40,341 nucleotides of DNA from assembly GCA_017476665.1 (NCBI GenBank), contig JAFUZJ010000033.1:1-40341 (forward strand). The letters are read 5' to 3'. The DNA is from Lachnospiraceae bacterium. GTDB taxonomy: Bacteria; Bacillota; Clostridia; Lachnospirales; Lachnospiraceae. A model generated the notes under the pieces. The model saw only the letters and a list, made by a program, of their open reading frames with translations, made no database searches and was not told the DNA's origin. Below are positions 8,549 through 13,515 of this stretch, piece after piece (position 1 is the stretch's first letter; each line of letters opens with the position of its first letter). The translations under genes and the position numbers were made by a program.

Positions 8549-8829
8549 AGACTATACCTCTGCTTTCATTTTTAGAACAAATTTTATTTTCTTACCTGAT
8601 CTAAACAGTGATTCTCCCAGTTAAGCATAAGGGAATTGTATATACATCCGTTGAATAACAGATTGAAAAACTAAATCTTTCAAAATACAATCTAGTCGCA
8701 AAATCTTTAATTAATCTACATTTCTATTCTTCCCATAAAATATCCTGCCAGCTTCCAAATTAGCGCGGTACATGCAGCCTTTAGAGTATAATTTATTTAC
8801 GTGTACACACCCTTCGATTTTCAAAATTG
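8549..8829. other. AT-rich stretch without a supported gene
   Basis: It holds the short leader of the PemK-like gene (AGAGG before its ATG). The only other open frame is a 20-codon one on the minus strand (about 8778-8716), preceded by TATACT. That frame has no recognisable relatives by eye. GTGTACAC near 8803 is a short palindrome. I see nothing else firm. Confidence 0.4.
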
Positions 8830-8859
8830 TTGACAGTAGCACATCTAAAATTATATAAT
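8830..8859 (+). promoter_or_regulatory. Strong sigma-A promoter in the lysogeny region
   Basis: TTGACA (8830-8835) and TATAAT (8854-8859) match consensus exactly with an 18-bp spacer. It reads towards the end of the lipoprotein gene, which is on the opposite strand, so its product must be short. Confidence 0.65.
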
Positions 8860-8865
8860 GTGCCT

Positions 8866-8970
8866 AACAAAGTAGTCGGAAGGTGCGTGCATGTCACCTA
8901 GATTCGGCAAAATGAAGTTTCTTAAGAAATAGTCGTCTACTTGTCGAGAGCAGGACGGCTATTTCTTATG
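8866..8970 (+). ncRNA. Candidate small RNA with a 13-codon frame, convergent to the lipoprotein gene
   Basis: The expected transcript carries GGAAGGTG, then ATG at 8891 and a 13-residue frame MSPRFGKMKFLKK ending at 8932. AGGTG (8881-8885) pairs with CACCT (8895-8899), hiding the ribosome site and placing the ATG in the loop. It ends in a 14-bp stem (8924-8937 with 8954-8967, one G-T pair) that would also act for the opposite strand. There is no T run, so termination is unsure. It could be a leader peptide RNA or a regulatory RNA; no family is recognised. Confidence 0.4.
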
Positions 8971-9001
8971 TGTACATGTCACAATTACAACAATATTGGC
9001 T

Positions 9002-9628
9002 TTAATATCCATTTTGTGCTACACCATATGTAGCTTGTTCTGTAGTAAATCCCTCATATTCCAATTGCTGGATTAAGGCATCCTTTGAAAATGCAGACAT
9101 GTCAAGGTATTGTTTTGCTTTGAGAGCAGCCTGCTCGTTCCAGTCAGCTCCACAATTATCAACTCCATATGTAGCTTCATCGGTAGTAAATTTTTCATAC
9201 TCCAGCTGTTCGACCAGACCACTATAAGAGAAGGCAGTTGTTGATAAATATTCTGTTGCTTTCTTTAACGCCTGTTCATTCCAGTCAGCTCCACAGTTGT
9301 CGGCACCGTATGCAGACTCTTGATCAGAAAATCCCTCATAAATAAGTTGATCAATCAGACCGTCATGAGAAAAAGCTGTAAAATCTAGGTATGAGTATGC
9401 CTTTAAAAGTGCATTTTTCTCACCCATGGTAGCGTTGGAATCTACGATTAGCGTTTCGCTACTCATAGTAGACGAAGACTCCTGCTGACTTGCGTTGGAT
9501 GAATCCACATTTACAGAGGCTGTGCTAGGTTGTGATACAGATGGAGAAGTTGTGGAGGGTACGGATGTACTACAGGCAACTAATAGGGTAGTACAGCACA
9601 CAAGTAGTAATACTAGTTTCTTTTTCAT
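9002..9628 (-). CDS. ltp: Ltp-family surface lipoprotein (superinfection exclusion)
   Basis: A 208-residue lipoprotein. A signal peptide (MKKKLVLLLVCC) ends in lipobox LVAC with lipidated Cys19. A Ser/Thr-rich linker to about 65 is followed by three repeats of about 45 residues, each with a YL-x-(F/T)-x-AFS core and an (Y/F)EGF/EKF-x(3)-(E/Q)ATYG-like end; DNCGADWNEQA is identical in the first two junctions. This is the repeat of Ltp, which in Streptococcus phage TP-J34 blocks DNA entry of other phages. Its place between integrase and repressor fits expression in the lysogen. Ribosome site AAAGGAG is clear. Confidence 0.82.
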   Translation of the reverse strand: MKKKLVLLLVCCTTLLVACSTSVPSTTSPSVSQPSTASVNVDSSNASQQESSSTMSSETLIVDSNATMGEKNALLKAYSYLDFTAFSHDGLIDQLIYEGFSDQESAYGADNCGADWNEQALKKATEYLSTTAFSYSGLVEQLEYEKFTTDEATYGVDNCGADWNEQAALKAKQYLDMSAFSKDALIQQLEYEGFTTEQATYGVAQNGY

Positions 9629-9705
9629 GGTAATAATCTCCTTTGTTTTTTAATATTTTGATATGCTGCCAACAAATCAGTAATATTATAAAACATTCCG
9701 GAGAG

Positions 9706-9734
9706 ATTATAAAGCACTATTATTTTAAAATCAA
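9706..9734 (-). promoter_or_regulatory. Promoter of the Ltp lipoprotein gene
   Basis: On the minus strand, TTGATT (9734-9729), a 17-bp spacer and TATAAT (9711-9706). The -35 box overlaps the repressor stop codon. The lipoprotein can therefore be made independently of the repressor transcript. Confidence 0.55.
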
Positions 9735-10387
9735 AATTTTCTTCTTAGTTCCACAACTTTCCCAACAATATGAACCGGTTTATCAAGTACATCTTTCTCA
9801 GAAAACATCATAGGATCATATTTAGGATTGAGAGAGATAAGGCTGATACCGCCGGTATATTTCATCAAACGCTTGCAGACAGCATCATCACCATTAACCA
9901 GAGCAATGACAATTTCGCCGCTTTCCGCGTCCTCCTGCTGACGTACAATCACTATGTCACCATTGCAGATCTGTGGTTCCATGCTGTCCCCGTGGATCTG
10001 TAAGCCAAAGAATTCCCCGGTTTTTGCCATTTCCTCGGTAATTTCCTCAGTATCAATGACATCTTCCACGGCTTCGATCGGGATGCCTGCGGCTACACGA
10101 CCAAGGACTTTGATAGTGACAGCAGGACGTCTGGCGGTAGAAGATACGCAATAATTCTGTGGTGTTGTTGGTGACATAGGTACATCAAAGCCCATAAGCC
10201 ACAGAGGGTTTACCTCTAAGACTGAAGCCATTTTCCCACTACTAATATTTGATGGCGCGTGTGAGCCATTTATATATTGACTGATAGACGCTTTGTTAAT
10301 ATGCGAACGATCAGCTAATTCCTGTGGAATCATATTTTTGCTATTAAGGGCTTGCTTTAATCGTTTTGCGGTAATTTCATACTTCAT
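9731..10387 (-). CDS. CI-like repressor: N-terminal HTH, C-terminal S24/LexA-type peptidase domain
   Basis: 218 residues from the ATG at 10387, chosen for the TTGGAGG site 7 bp upstream. Residues 5-60 are an XRE helix-turn-helix (RLKQALNSKNMIPQELADRS, then KASISQYING). The C-terminal half is a LexA/CI-type self-cleavage domain: GRVAAGIPIEA carries the Ala-Gly cleavage site, GDSMEPQI the catalytic serine, and GDDAVCKRLM the lysine. It should hold the lytic promoters off and be inactivated on DNA damage. An AATACACT/AGTGTATT dyad just ahead of the gene is its likely operator, giving autoregulation. Confidence 0.92.
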   Translation of the reverse strand: MKYEITAKRLKQALNSKNMIPQELADRSHINKASISQYINGSHAPSNISSGKMASVLEVNPLWLMGFDVPMSPTTPQNYCVSSTARRPAVTIKVLGRVAAGIPIEAVEDVIDTEEITEEMAKTGEFFGLQIHGDSMEPQICNGDIVIVRQQEDAESGEIVIALVNGDDAVCKRLMKYTGGISLISLNPKYDPMMFSEKDVLDKPVHIVGKVVELRRKF

Positions 10388-10404
10388 GAGATACCTCCAA
10401 TTTG

Positions 10405-10454
10405 TTGACAAAATACACTGAATAGTGTATTATTAAGGCACAAAAGGTAGTCAA
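10405..10454. promoter_or_regulatory. Divergent promoters with operator type A at the repressor gene
   Basis: Rightward: TTGACA (10405-10410), 17 bp, TATTAT (10428-10433). Leftward for the repressor: TTGACT (10454-10449), 16 bp, TAATAC (10432-10427). The dyad AATACACT-GAAT-AGTGTATT (10412-10431) fills the spacer of the first and overlaps the -10 of the second. One bound repressor dimer would control both. A matching dyad is at 11051-11070. Confidence 0.7.
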
Positions 10455-10534
10455 CTCCACAGAGTGGCTTCCAAAATTAAGTTATGTTATAAAAAATAAC
10501 CAACTCACTTGGTCGGCGGGGTGGTTATTTTTTT
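10440..10534 (+). ncRNA. Candidate antitoxin RNA of a type I toxin-antitoxin pair
   Basis: The rightward promoter at 10405-10433 would start RNA near 10440, and a strong terminator ends it at about 10534. The roughly 95-nt product has no convincing frame. Its last 45 nt or so are complementary to the 3' end of the convergent toxin mRNA, as for RatA/TxpA and SR4/BsrG of Bacillus subtilis. The alternative is a terminated leader of the early operon. Confidence 0.5.
10491..10534. terminator. Bidirectional terminator shared by the small RNA and the toxin mRNA
   Basis: AAAAAATAACCA (10491-10502) pairs with TGGTTATTTTTT (10522-10533). There are T runs on the plus strand to 10534 and, read leftwards, opposite the A run at 10491-10496. 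It can end both convergent transcripts. Confidence 0.8.
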
Positions 10535-10623
10535 GTGCCTGTATGACTATCTACATACATAAGAACCGTTACTACAAGAGTTGCTATTTGAAGTAAGGTA
10601 CTTAATCCTTCATATGTACTCAT
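10525..10623 (-). CDS. Small hydrophobic type I toxin-like peptide (holin-like toxin family)
   Basis: A 32-residue peptide starting MSTYEGLSTLL, with one hydrophobic segment (about 8-24, LLQIATLVVTVLMYV) and a polar tail ending TKK. The MSTYE-start plus one membrane helix is the pattern of the Firmicutes holin-like toxins related to TxpA/BsrG. The ribosome site AAAGGAGGTGG is near perfect. It is however buried in a hairpin (10628-10647), as in type I toxin mRNAs. The gene lies between the repressor and the early regulator, convergent with a small RNA. Function as a toxin is inference from these features together. Confidence 0.6.
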   Translation of the reverse strand: MSTYEGLSTLLQIATLVVTVLMYVDSHTGTKK

Positions 10624-10627
10624 CCAA

Positions 10628-10647
10628 CCACCTCCTTTGGGAGATGG
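10628..10647 (-). promoter_or_regulatory. Hairpin hiding the toxin ribosome site
   Basis: On the minus strand, CCATCTCC and GGAGGTGG pair over 8 bp (one G-T) around a CAAA loop. The right arm is the Shine-Dalgarno sequence of the 32-residue peptide. Such sequestration keeps full-length type I toxin mRNA poorly translated. Confidence 0.6.
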
Positions 10648-10678
10648 AAACCACCCAGCAGAATGACTACCTAAGTAA

Positions 10679-10708
10679 ATAATATCACAATGTCGTTTAA
10701 CTTGTAAA
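10679..10708 (-). promoter_or_regulatory. Promoter of the toxin mRNA, with operator type B in its spacer
   Basis: On the minus strand, TTTACA (10708-10703), an 18-bp spacer and TATTAT (10684-10679). A GTTTAAC half-site (10695-10701) lies in the spacer. Related sites flank the next gene, so the same regulator may control both. Confidence 0.5.
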
Positions 10709-10768
10709 TAAAAAGTTTAATAAAATTTAACTTTAGGTATTGACAATAAAGTTAAACGGTGTTAAACT
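10695..10768 (+). promoter_or_regulatory. Early rightward promoter with a cluster of type B operator half-sites
   Basis: TTGACA (10740-10745), 17 bp, TAAACT (10763-10768). GTTAAAC occurs at 10751-10757 and 10761-10767, one helical turn apart, inside the spacer and over the -10. Further GTTTAA or TTTAAC half-sites are at 10695, 10715 and 10726. This looks like the binding region of the regulator encoded immediately downstream. Confidence 0.6.
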
Positions 10769-10792
10769 TGCAGAGAAAGGAGGCGAGAACGA

Positions 10793-10999
10793 GTGTCATA
10801 CACATACAGTAAATTGAGGGGCAGGATTGTCGAGAGATATGGAAATCAAGAGACTTTTGCCAAATACATCAATATGTCAAAAGTATCTGTTTCTAAGAAA
10901 TTGAATGGTCTTACTGGCTTCTCACAGATGGATATTGAAGAATGGGCAAAAGTGTTAGAAATCCCTAAAGAAGAATATCCAGAATATTTTTTTACATAA
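10793..10999 (+). CDS. Small early regulator, DUF739-type (Cro-like HTH)
   Basis: 68 residues from a GTG start with AAAGGAGG 8 bp upstream. YSKLRGRIVERYGNQETFAKYI leads into a helix-turn-helix (MSKVSVSKKLNG) and the protein ends EEYPEYFF, the usual end of the DUF739 phage family. It sits first in the rightward early transcript, opposite the CI-like repressor, which is the Cro position. GTTAAAC-type sites lie over its own promoter and just after its stop. It is therefore the best candidate to bind them (inference). Confidence 0.75.
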   Translation: MSYTYSKLRGRIVERYGNQETFAKYINMSKVSVSKKLNGLTGFSQMDIEEWAKVLEIPKEEYPEYFFT

Positions 11000-11072
11000 A
11001 AAGTTAAACACAGTTTAACTTTTGTGATATACTACGCATATCACAAGAAAAATACACTTGACAGTGTATTTT
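10999..11072 (+). promoter_or_regulatory. Second control region with three different dyads
   Basis: Three inverted repeats follow one another. AAAAGTTAAAC-ACA-GTTTAACTTTT arms lie at 10999-11009 and 11013-11023 (type B; it could also fold as a weak terminator). TTGTGATAT (11022-11030) pairs with ATATCACAA (11038-11046). AATACACT-TGAC-AGTGTATT lies at 11051-11070 (type A, arms extend to 11049-11072). A -10 like TATACT is at 11028-11033, with only a poor -35. Confidence 0.6.
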
Positions 11073-11107
11073 AAAAACTTCTACCAACAGGGAAAGGAGG
11101 ATCACAT

Positions 11108-11332
11108 TTGGAATTTTATGAACAGATTGGTAAGAATGTCAGACATCAGCTGATAGAGCACAGCATGACACAGGCAAAGCTGGCCGGAAAGTTAGGGGTC
11201 ACACAGTCATACATGAGCGACATATTAAACGGGCGTAGGAAGATTAAGCTGGAGATGCTGATCAAGATTGCAGATGAGTTTGAGGTATCACTGGACAGCC
11301 TGTGTCCGTCAGAGAAACAGGCAGTAGGATAA
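11108..11332 (+). CDS. XRE-family helix-turn-helix regulator
   Basis: 74 residues from a TTG start, set by AAAGGAGG 7 bp upstream. IGKNVRHQLIEHSMTQAKLA, then GKLGVTQSYMSDILNGRRKI, is a full XRE DNA-binding domain and nothing else is attached. It is the second regulator of the early region. The A-type operator lies 40 bp before it, so it may be directly under CI-like control. The target is unknown. Confidence 0.85.
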   Translation: MEFYEQIGKNVRHQLIEHSMTQAKLAGKLGVTQSYMSDILNGRRKIKLEMLIKIADEFEVSLDSLCPSEKQAVG

Positions 11333-11350
11333 AGGAGGGGAAAGGAGAGC

Positions 11351-11545
11351 ATGAGTCAAAGAATAGAGATCTCACAGGCAGCAATAGATGCATTTTCCAA
11401 TAAAGAGGAGCTTCGGAATATTCAGGATACGCTCCAGAGCATTGACGGTACTCTGAAGCGCATCGAGAAGTTGCTCACACCGGTAGGAACAGGAATAGCC
11501 ATCCCGGTTTATATCGATGGAAAAAAATTGAGGAAATCGCACTAA
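11351..11545 (+). CDS. Small hypothetical phage protein
   Basis: 64 residues following the XRE gene by 18 bp with ribosome site AAAGGAG. The N-terminal two thirds (about 8-45) are charged and helical with a heptad-like pattern (IQDTLQSIDGTLKRIEKLL), suggesting a short coiled coil. The end carries GIAIPVYIDGKKL. I do not recognise a family. Confidence 0.6.
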   Translation: MSQRIEISQAAIDAFSNKEELRNIQDTLQSIDGTLKRIEKLLTPVGTGIAIPVYIDGKKLRKSH

Positions 11546-11559
11546 ACAGAAAAGAAGAG

Positions 11560-11781
11560 GTGAGTCCTTTACAACAGATAAAATCTGCTGTTAAAGAGTC
11601 TTTTCGGCAACAGGATGAAATGAGTGTCCTAGAAGAATTGTGTATGCCAATAGTGGCATACATCAGAGAAAATTATAACCCCTATACAACAGTTACAATA
11701 TCCGCGGATTTCATTGATGTCAATATGAGAAAAATGGGAATCCCAGTAAAGGAAAAAATAGGTGACCAATCCGGAGATTGA
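11560..11781 (+). CDS. Small hypothetical phage protein
   Basis: 73 residues if GTG at 11560 is used; the purine-rich AGAAGAGG directly abuts it, so the true start is unsure. Mixed helix/strand composition with a QIKSAVKESFRQQDE helix and a strand-rich YTTVTISADFIDV section. It is co-directional with the small early genes. The family is not recognised. Confidence 0.5.
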   Translation: MSPLQQIKSAVKESFRQQDEMSVLEELCMPIVAYIRENYNPYTTVTISADFIDVNMRKMGIPVKEKIGDQSGD

Positions 11782-11794
11782 CCACCTATCAGAA

Positions 11795-11995
11795 TTAGAC
11801 AGGACGGTAACGATGCACTTTATCTAATCGGGAAAGAGCTGATCCTAGCGAAGGCGATGCCATAAAAGCAATGTATTCAGCTTCAGAAACATCGTAATAC
11901 TGATAAACTGCACCGTCAGGGAATCCAATCTCTAAAACGTTGTTTTCCCAGCCGACACTACTAATTCTTGATGATGAAACGGGTTGTCTTTGCAT
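11795..11995 (-). CDS. KTSC-domain protein
   Basis: 66 residues, the only leftward gene among the early genes. GWENNVLEIGFPDGAVYQYYDVSEAEYIAFMAS and SLGSALSRLDKVHRY form the KTSC domain (residues about 8-63), named from the C-terminus of some lysyl-tRNA synthetases; in phages it stands alone. The start ATG at 11995 has AAAGGAG 10 bp upstream. Its role is unknown. It must be transcribed separately from its neighbours, from the 12000-12050 region. Confidence 0.8.
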   Translation of the reverse strand: MQRQPVSSSRISSVGWENNVLEIGFPDGAVYQYYDVSEAEYIAFMASPSLGSALSRLDKVHRYRPV

Positions 11996-12016
11996 TGTAA
12001 TAGACTCCTTTCTTAT

Positions 12017-12043
12017 GTACTCGGGTATGCCAGTACCCTGTAC
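12017..12043. repeat. Inverted repeat between the divergent KTSC gene and the next early gene
   Basis: GTAC-TC-GGGTA and TACCC-T-GTAC flank a 6-base centre, a nearly symmetric dyad. It sits in the divergent intergenic region and could be an operator. Confidence 0.4.
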
Positions 12044-12070
12044 AGACATTATAAGGAGGATAGTACAGAA

Positions 12071-12220
12071 ATGCAACAATTGATAATTATATTCGTGCCC
12101 TGTACGTGGCGAAAGCCACCATTGGTAACTTCTCTTATGCGTAGAGTGGTGTCCAGGCTGAGAGTAGCCCACCGGTCTGGGCGTCACGTAGAGGGCACGG
12201 AAGAGGAAAGGAGGAAATAA
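12071..12220 (+). CDS. Doubtful 49-codon frame overlapping a folded element
   Basis: ATG at 12071 is preceded by AAGGAGG at a long distance (11 bp). The product would be very basic and arginine-rich, with no recognised pattern. Most of the frame coincides with the strongly folded stretch 12094-12199. I think the structure, not the peptide, is the selected feature. Confidence 0.25.
   Translation: MQQLIIIFVPCTWRKPPLVTSLMRRVVSRLRVAHRSGRHVEGTEEERRK
12094..12199 (+). ncRNA. Strongly folded element of unknown class (candidate structured RNA)
   Basis: The outer arms 12094-12108 and 12185-12199 pair at 14 of 15 positions. Inside are GTGGC-GAAA-GCCAC (12106-12119, a GNRA-type loop), an ACTTCTCT/AGAGTGGT hairpin around 12128-12150, and GGCT-GAGAGT-AGCC enclosed by CCAG/CTGG (12153-12180). 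Together they form a multi-way junction. The closing stem ends a few bases before the AAAGGAGG of the next gene, so folding could affect its translation. It could equally act as DNA. I do not recognise the class. Confidence 0.5.
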
Positions 12221-12221
12221 T

Positions 12222-12476
12222 ATGCCGAGAGTATTACCATTAAGCGCCACAGAGCGCAAGAAGTTAGATTTCACAAAGTGGATACGTGGAAAATGCGCGG
12301 CCGAGAAGATAAAGCATGAGCAGATTGGAAAAGCATGGAATGTGACTCATCAGGCCGCCAGTCTCCGGATCAGCAAAGCCAACATTAACTATGCCGATCT
12401 GGTGATCCTGTTCCGGGAGCTCCACGCCACGGACGAGGAAATATTGAAACTGATGAAATGGGAAGGAGGCAAGTAG
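12222..12476 (+). CDS. Small HTH-like phage protein
   Basis: 84 residues with ribosome site AAAGGAGG. HEQIGKAWNVTHQAASLRISKANI (about 37-60) has the spacing of a helix-turn-helix, with the second helix AASLRISK. The remainder is helical and acidic (LFRELHATDEEILKLMKWE). Likely a Cro-type or accessory DNA-binding protein. It is preceded by the folded element and translationally coupled to the next gene (stop and start adjoin). Confidence 0.6.
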   Translation: MPRVLPLSATERKKLDFTKWIRGKCAAEKIKHEQIGKAWNVTHQAASLRISKANINYADLVILFRELHATDEEILKLMKWEGGK

Positions 12477-12719
12477 ATGCTGGATAAAATCATCAAACGG
12501 ATGGATGACGATCCGGAGCGTCGCTTTACAGGTGAATATTTCAAAGACAGGGTTGCAGATCTGCGCATAGAACGCAGCGATTTGAATTATGGTCTTTGTT
12601 GTGGATATATTTCATGTTTGCGGGCAATGGGATTTATCACCGATGAAGAGGATATACAGGCATTTAATGAGATCGGGGATATATTCACCGGGAGGAAGGA
12701 AGCATGCGAAAAGATATGA
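12477..12719 (+). CDS. Small hypothetical phage protein
   Basis: 80 residues starting immediately after the previous stop, with AAGGAGG inside the previous gene. Charged N-terminus (DDDPERRF), then helical segments with a cysteine-containing GLCCGYISCL stretch. No family is recognised. It overlaps the next gene by 16 bp, consistent with one compact operon. Confidence 0.55.
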   Translation: MLDKIIKRMDDDPERRFTGEYFKDRVADLRIERSDLNYGLCCGYISCLRAMGFITDEEDIQAFNEIGDIFTGRKEACEKI

Positions 12720-12943
12720 TCATAGCAGCCCTTGGCGCGGCGCTGATCACGCGGGATTGTCCGTGGTTTAGGATCTGCCCATGGGACCAGCAGGCAGCAG
12801 TATGGCTTGGATTTTTCATAGTCCTATTATTTTTTTGCCTTTTTTGCGAGGAAAAAGCGGAAAAATGGCGCAAATACAGGATAAGAGTGGATCGGATGCA
12901 GGGGATGATCATCCGGATCAGAAAGATAAGGAGGGCTGGATGA
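12704..12943 (+). CDS. Small single-pass membrane protein
   Basis: 79 residues with GGGAGGAAGG before the ATG. A hydrophobic segment at about 33-48 (VWLGFFIVLLFFCLF) is followed by a very basic tail (EKWRKYRIRVDRM). The positive-inside rule suggests N-out, C-in. Function unknown. Its stop overlaps the next start as ATGA. Confidence 0.6.
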   Translation: MRKDMIIAALGAALITRDCPWFRICPWDQQAAVWLGFFIVLLFFCLFCEEKAEKWRKYRIRVDRMQGMIIRIRKIRRAG

Positions 12944-13344
12944 TGCTGACAGGGCTTCAGCTGTTCAATAAGATGAAATCCATGGCCAAGGATTTTTATA
13001 CAGCATATTATGCAAAGCAGTATGCCAAAGCCTGGCACATCTATATAAGAGTCCACACGGCGGCGCTGATGAATGAATTCGATCAGGACTGGATGGCGCA
13101 GCTGTTCGGCAACCGGCCGTACATACCGGATGATGAGGCGCCTGTGGAGGGAATGTTCCCGTCAGATATGGTCCAAAAGGTGAGCGATTTCTGCGTGATC
13201 CATCATATAACGATGGACGAGCTGCACCTGCACCCAAGAGAGCCGGGGATCCTGCATGATGAGCAGGACTGCATCACAACGGTTTGCACAAGGCGGCATC
13301 CGGAAGGGATTCCAATCTACAATGTCATGCGGGCAAAAAAATAG
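12940..13344 (+). CDS. Hypothetical phage protein
   Basis: 134 residues. ATG at 12940 overlaps the previous TGA, and AGGAGGG lies just upstream; a second ATG at 12943 has a slightly better distance. The sequence is rich in aromatic and acidic residues (FYTAYYAKQYAKAWHIYIRV) and looks globular and helical. No family is recognised. It is the last gene before the hairpin region ahead of the Rep gene, and its stop codon is the first arm of a hairpin. Confidence 0.55.
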   Translation: MMLTGLQLFNKMKSMAKDFYTAYYAKQYAKAWHIYIRVHTAALMNEFDQDWMAQLFGNRPYIPDDEAPVEGMFPSDMVQKVSDFCVIHHITMDELHLHPREPGILHDEQDCITTVCTRRHPEGIPIYNVMRAKK

Positions 13345-13435
13345 AGACGATAAGTTGCAGCTTATCGTCTCAAGGTTGTCAGATGAAAACTGAAAACAAT
13401 TTCTATAGACGATAAAAGTATACCATCTGACAGCC
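13344..13435. repeat. Pair of hairpins with repeated AGACGATAA ahead of the HUH Rep gene (candidate origin)
   Basis: Hairpin 1: GAGACGATAAG (13344-13354) and its exact complement (13361-13371), 6-base loop. Hairpin 2: 13374-13385 pairs with 13424-13435 over 12 bp (one G-T), enclosing 38 bases. AGACGATAA occurs in the left arm of hairpin 1 (13345-13353) and again in the loop of hairpin 2 (13407-13415), like an iteron. No T tract follows either, arguing against plain terminators. Position before Rep suggests a double-strand origin (inference). Confidence 0.5.
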
Positions 13436-13515
13436 AAAAAAGTCAAGAAAAACAGGGGATTTTAGAACCCTTGGAGTAACAATCTTGAAATATTAAAGTT
13501 AGGAGCATCGGGAGG

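Noticed and set aside
12106-12180. Hammerhead-type ribozyme (CTGAGAG plus GAAA)
   Set aside because: The required CTGANGA core is not present and no cleavage triplet pairs correctly.
12140-12200. Similarity to a TPP riboswitch (CTGAGA, CTGG and CGTAG words in order)
   Set aside because: The order of words is suggestive, but the spacing is too short, the GGGGTGC box is missing and the gene downstream has no link to thiamine. Probably chance.
11984-12220. 78-codon plus-strand frame starting inside the KTSC gene
   Set aside because: Its start overlaps the opposite gene without a ribosome site; only the shorter frame from 12071 is even possible.
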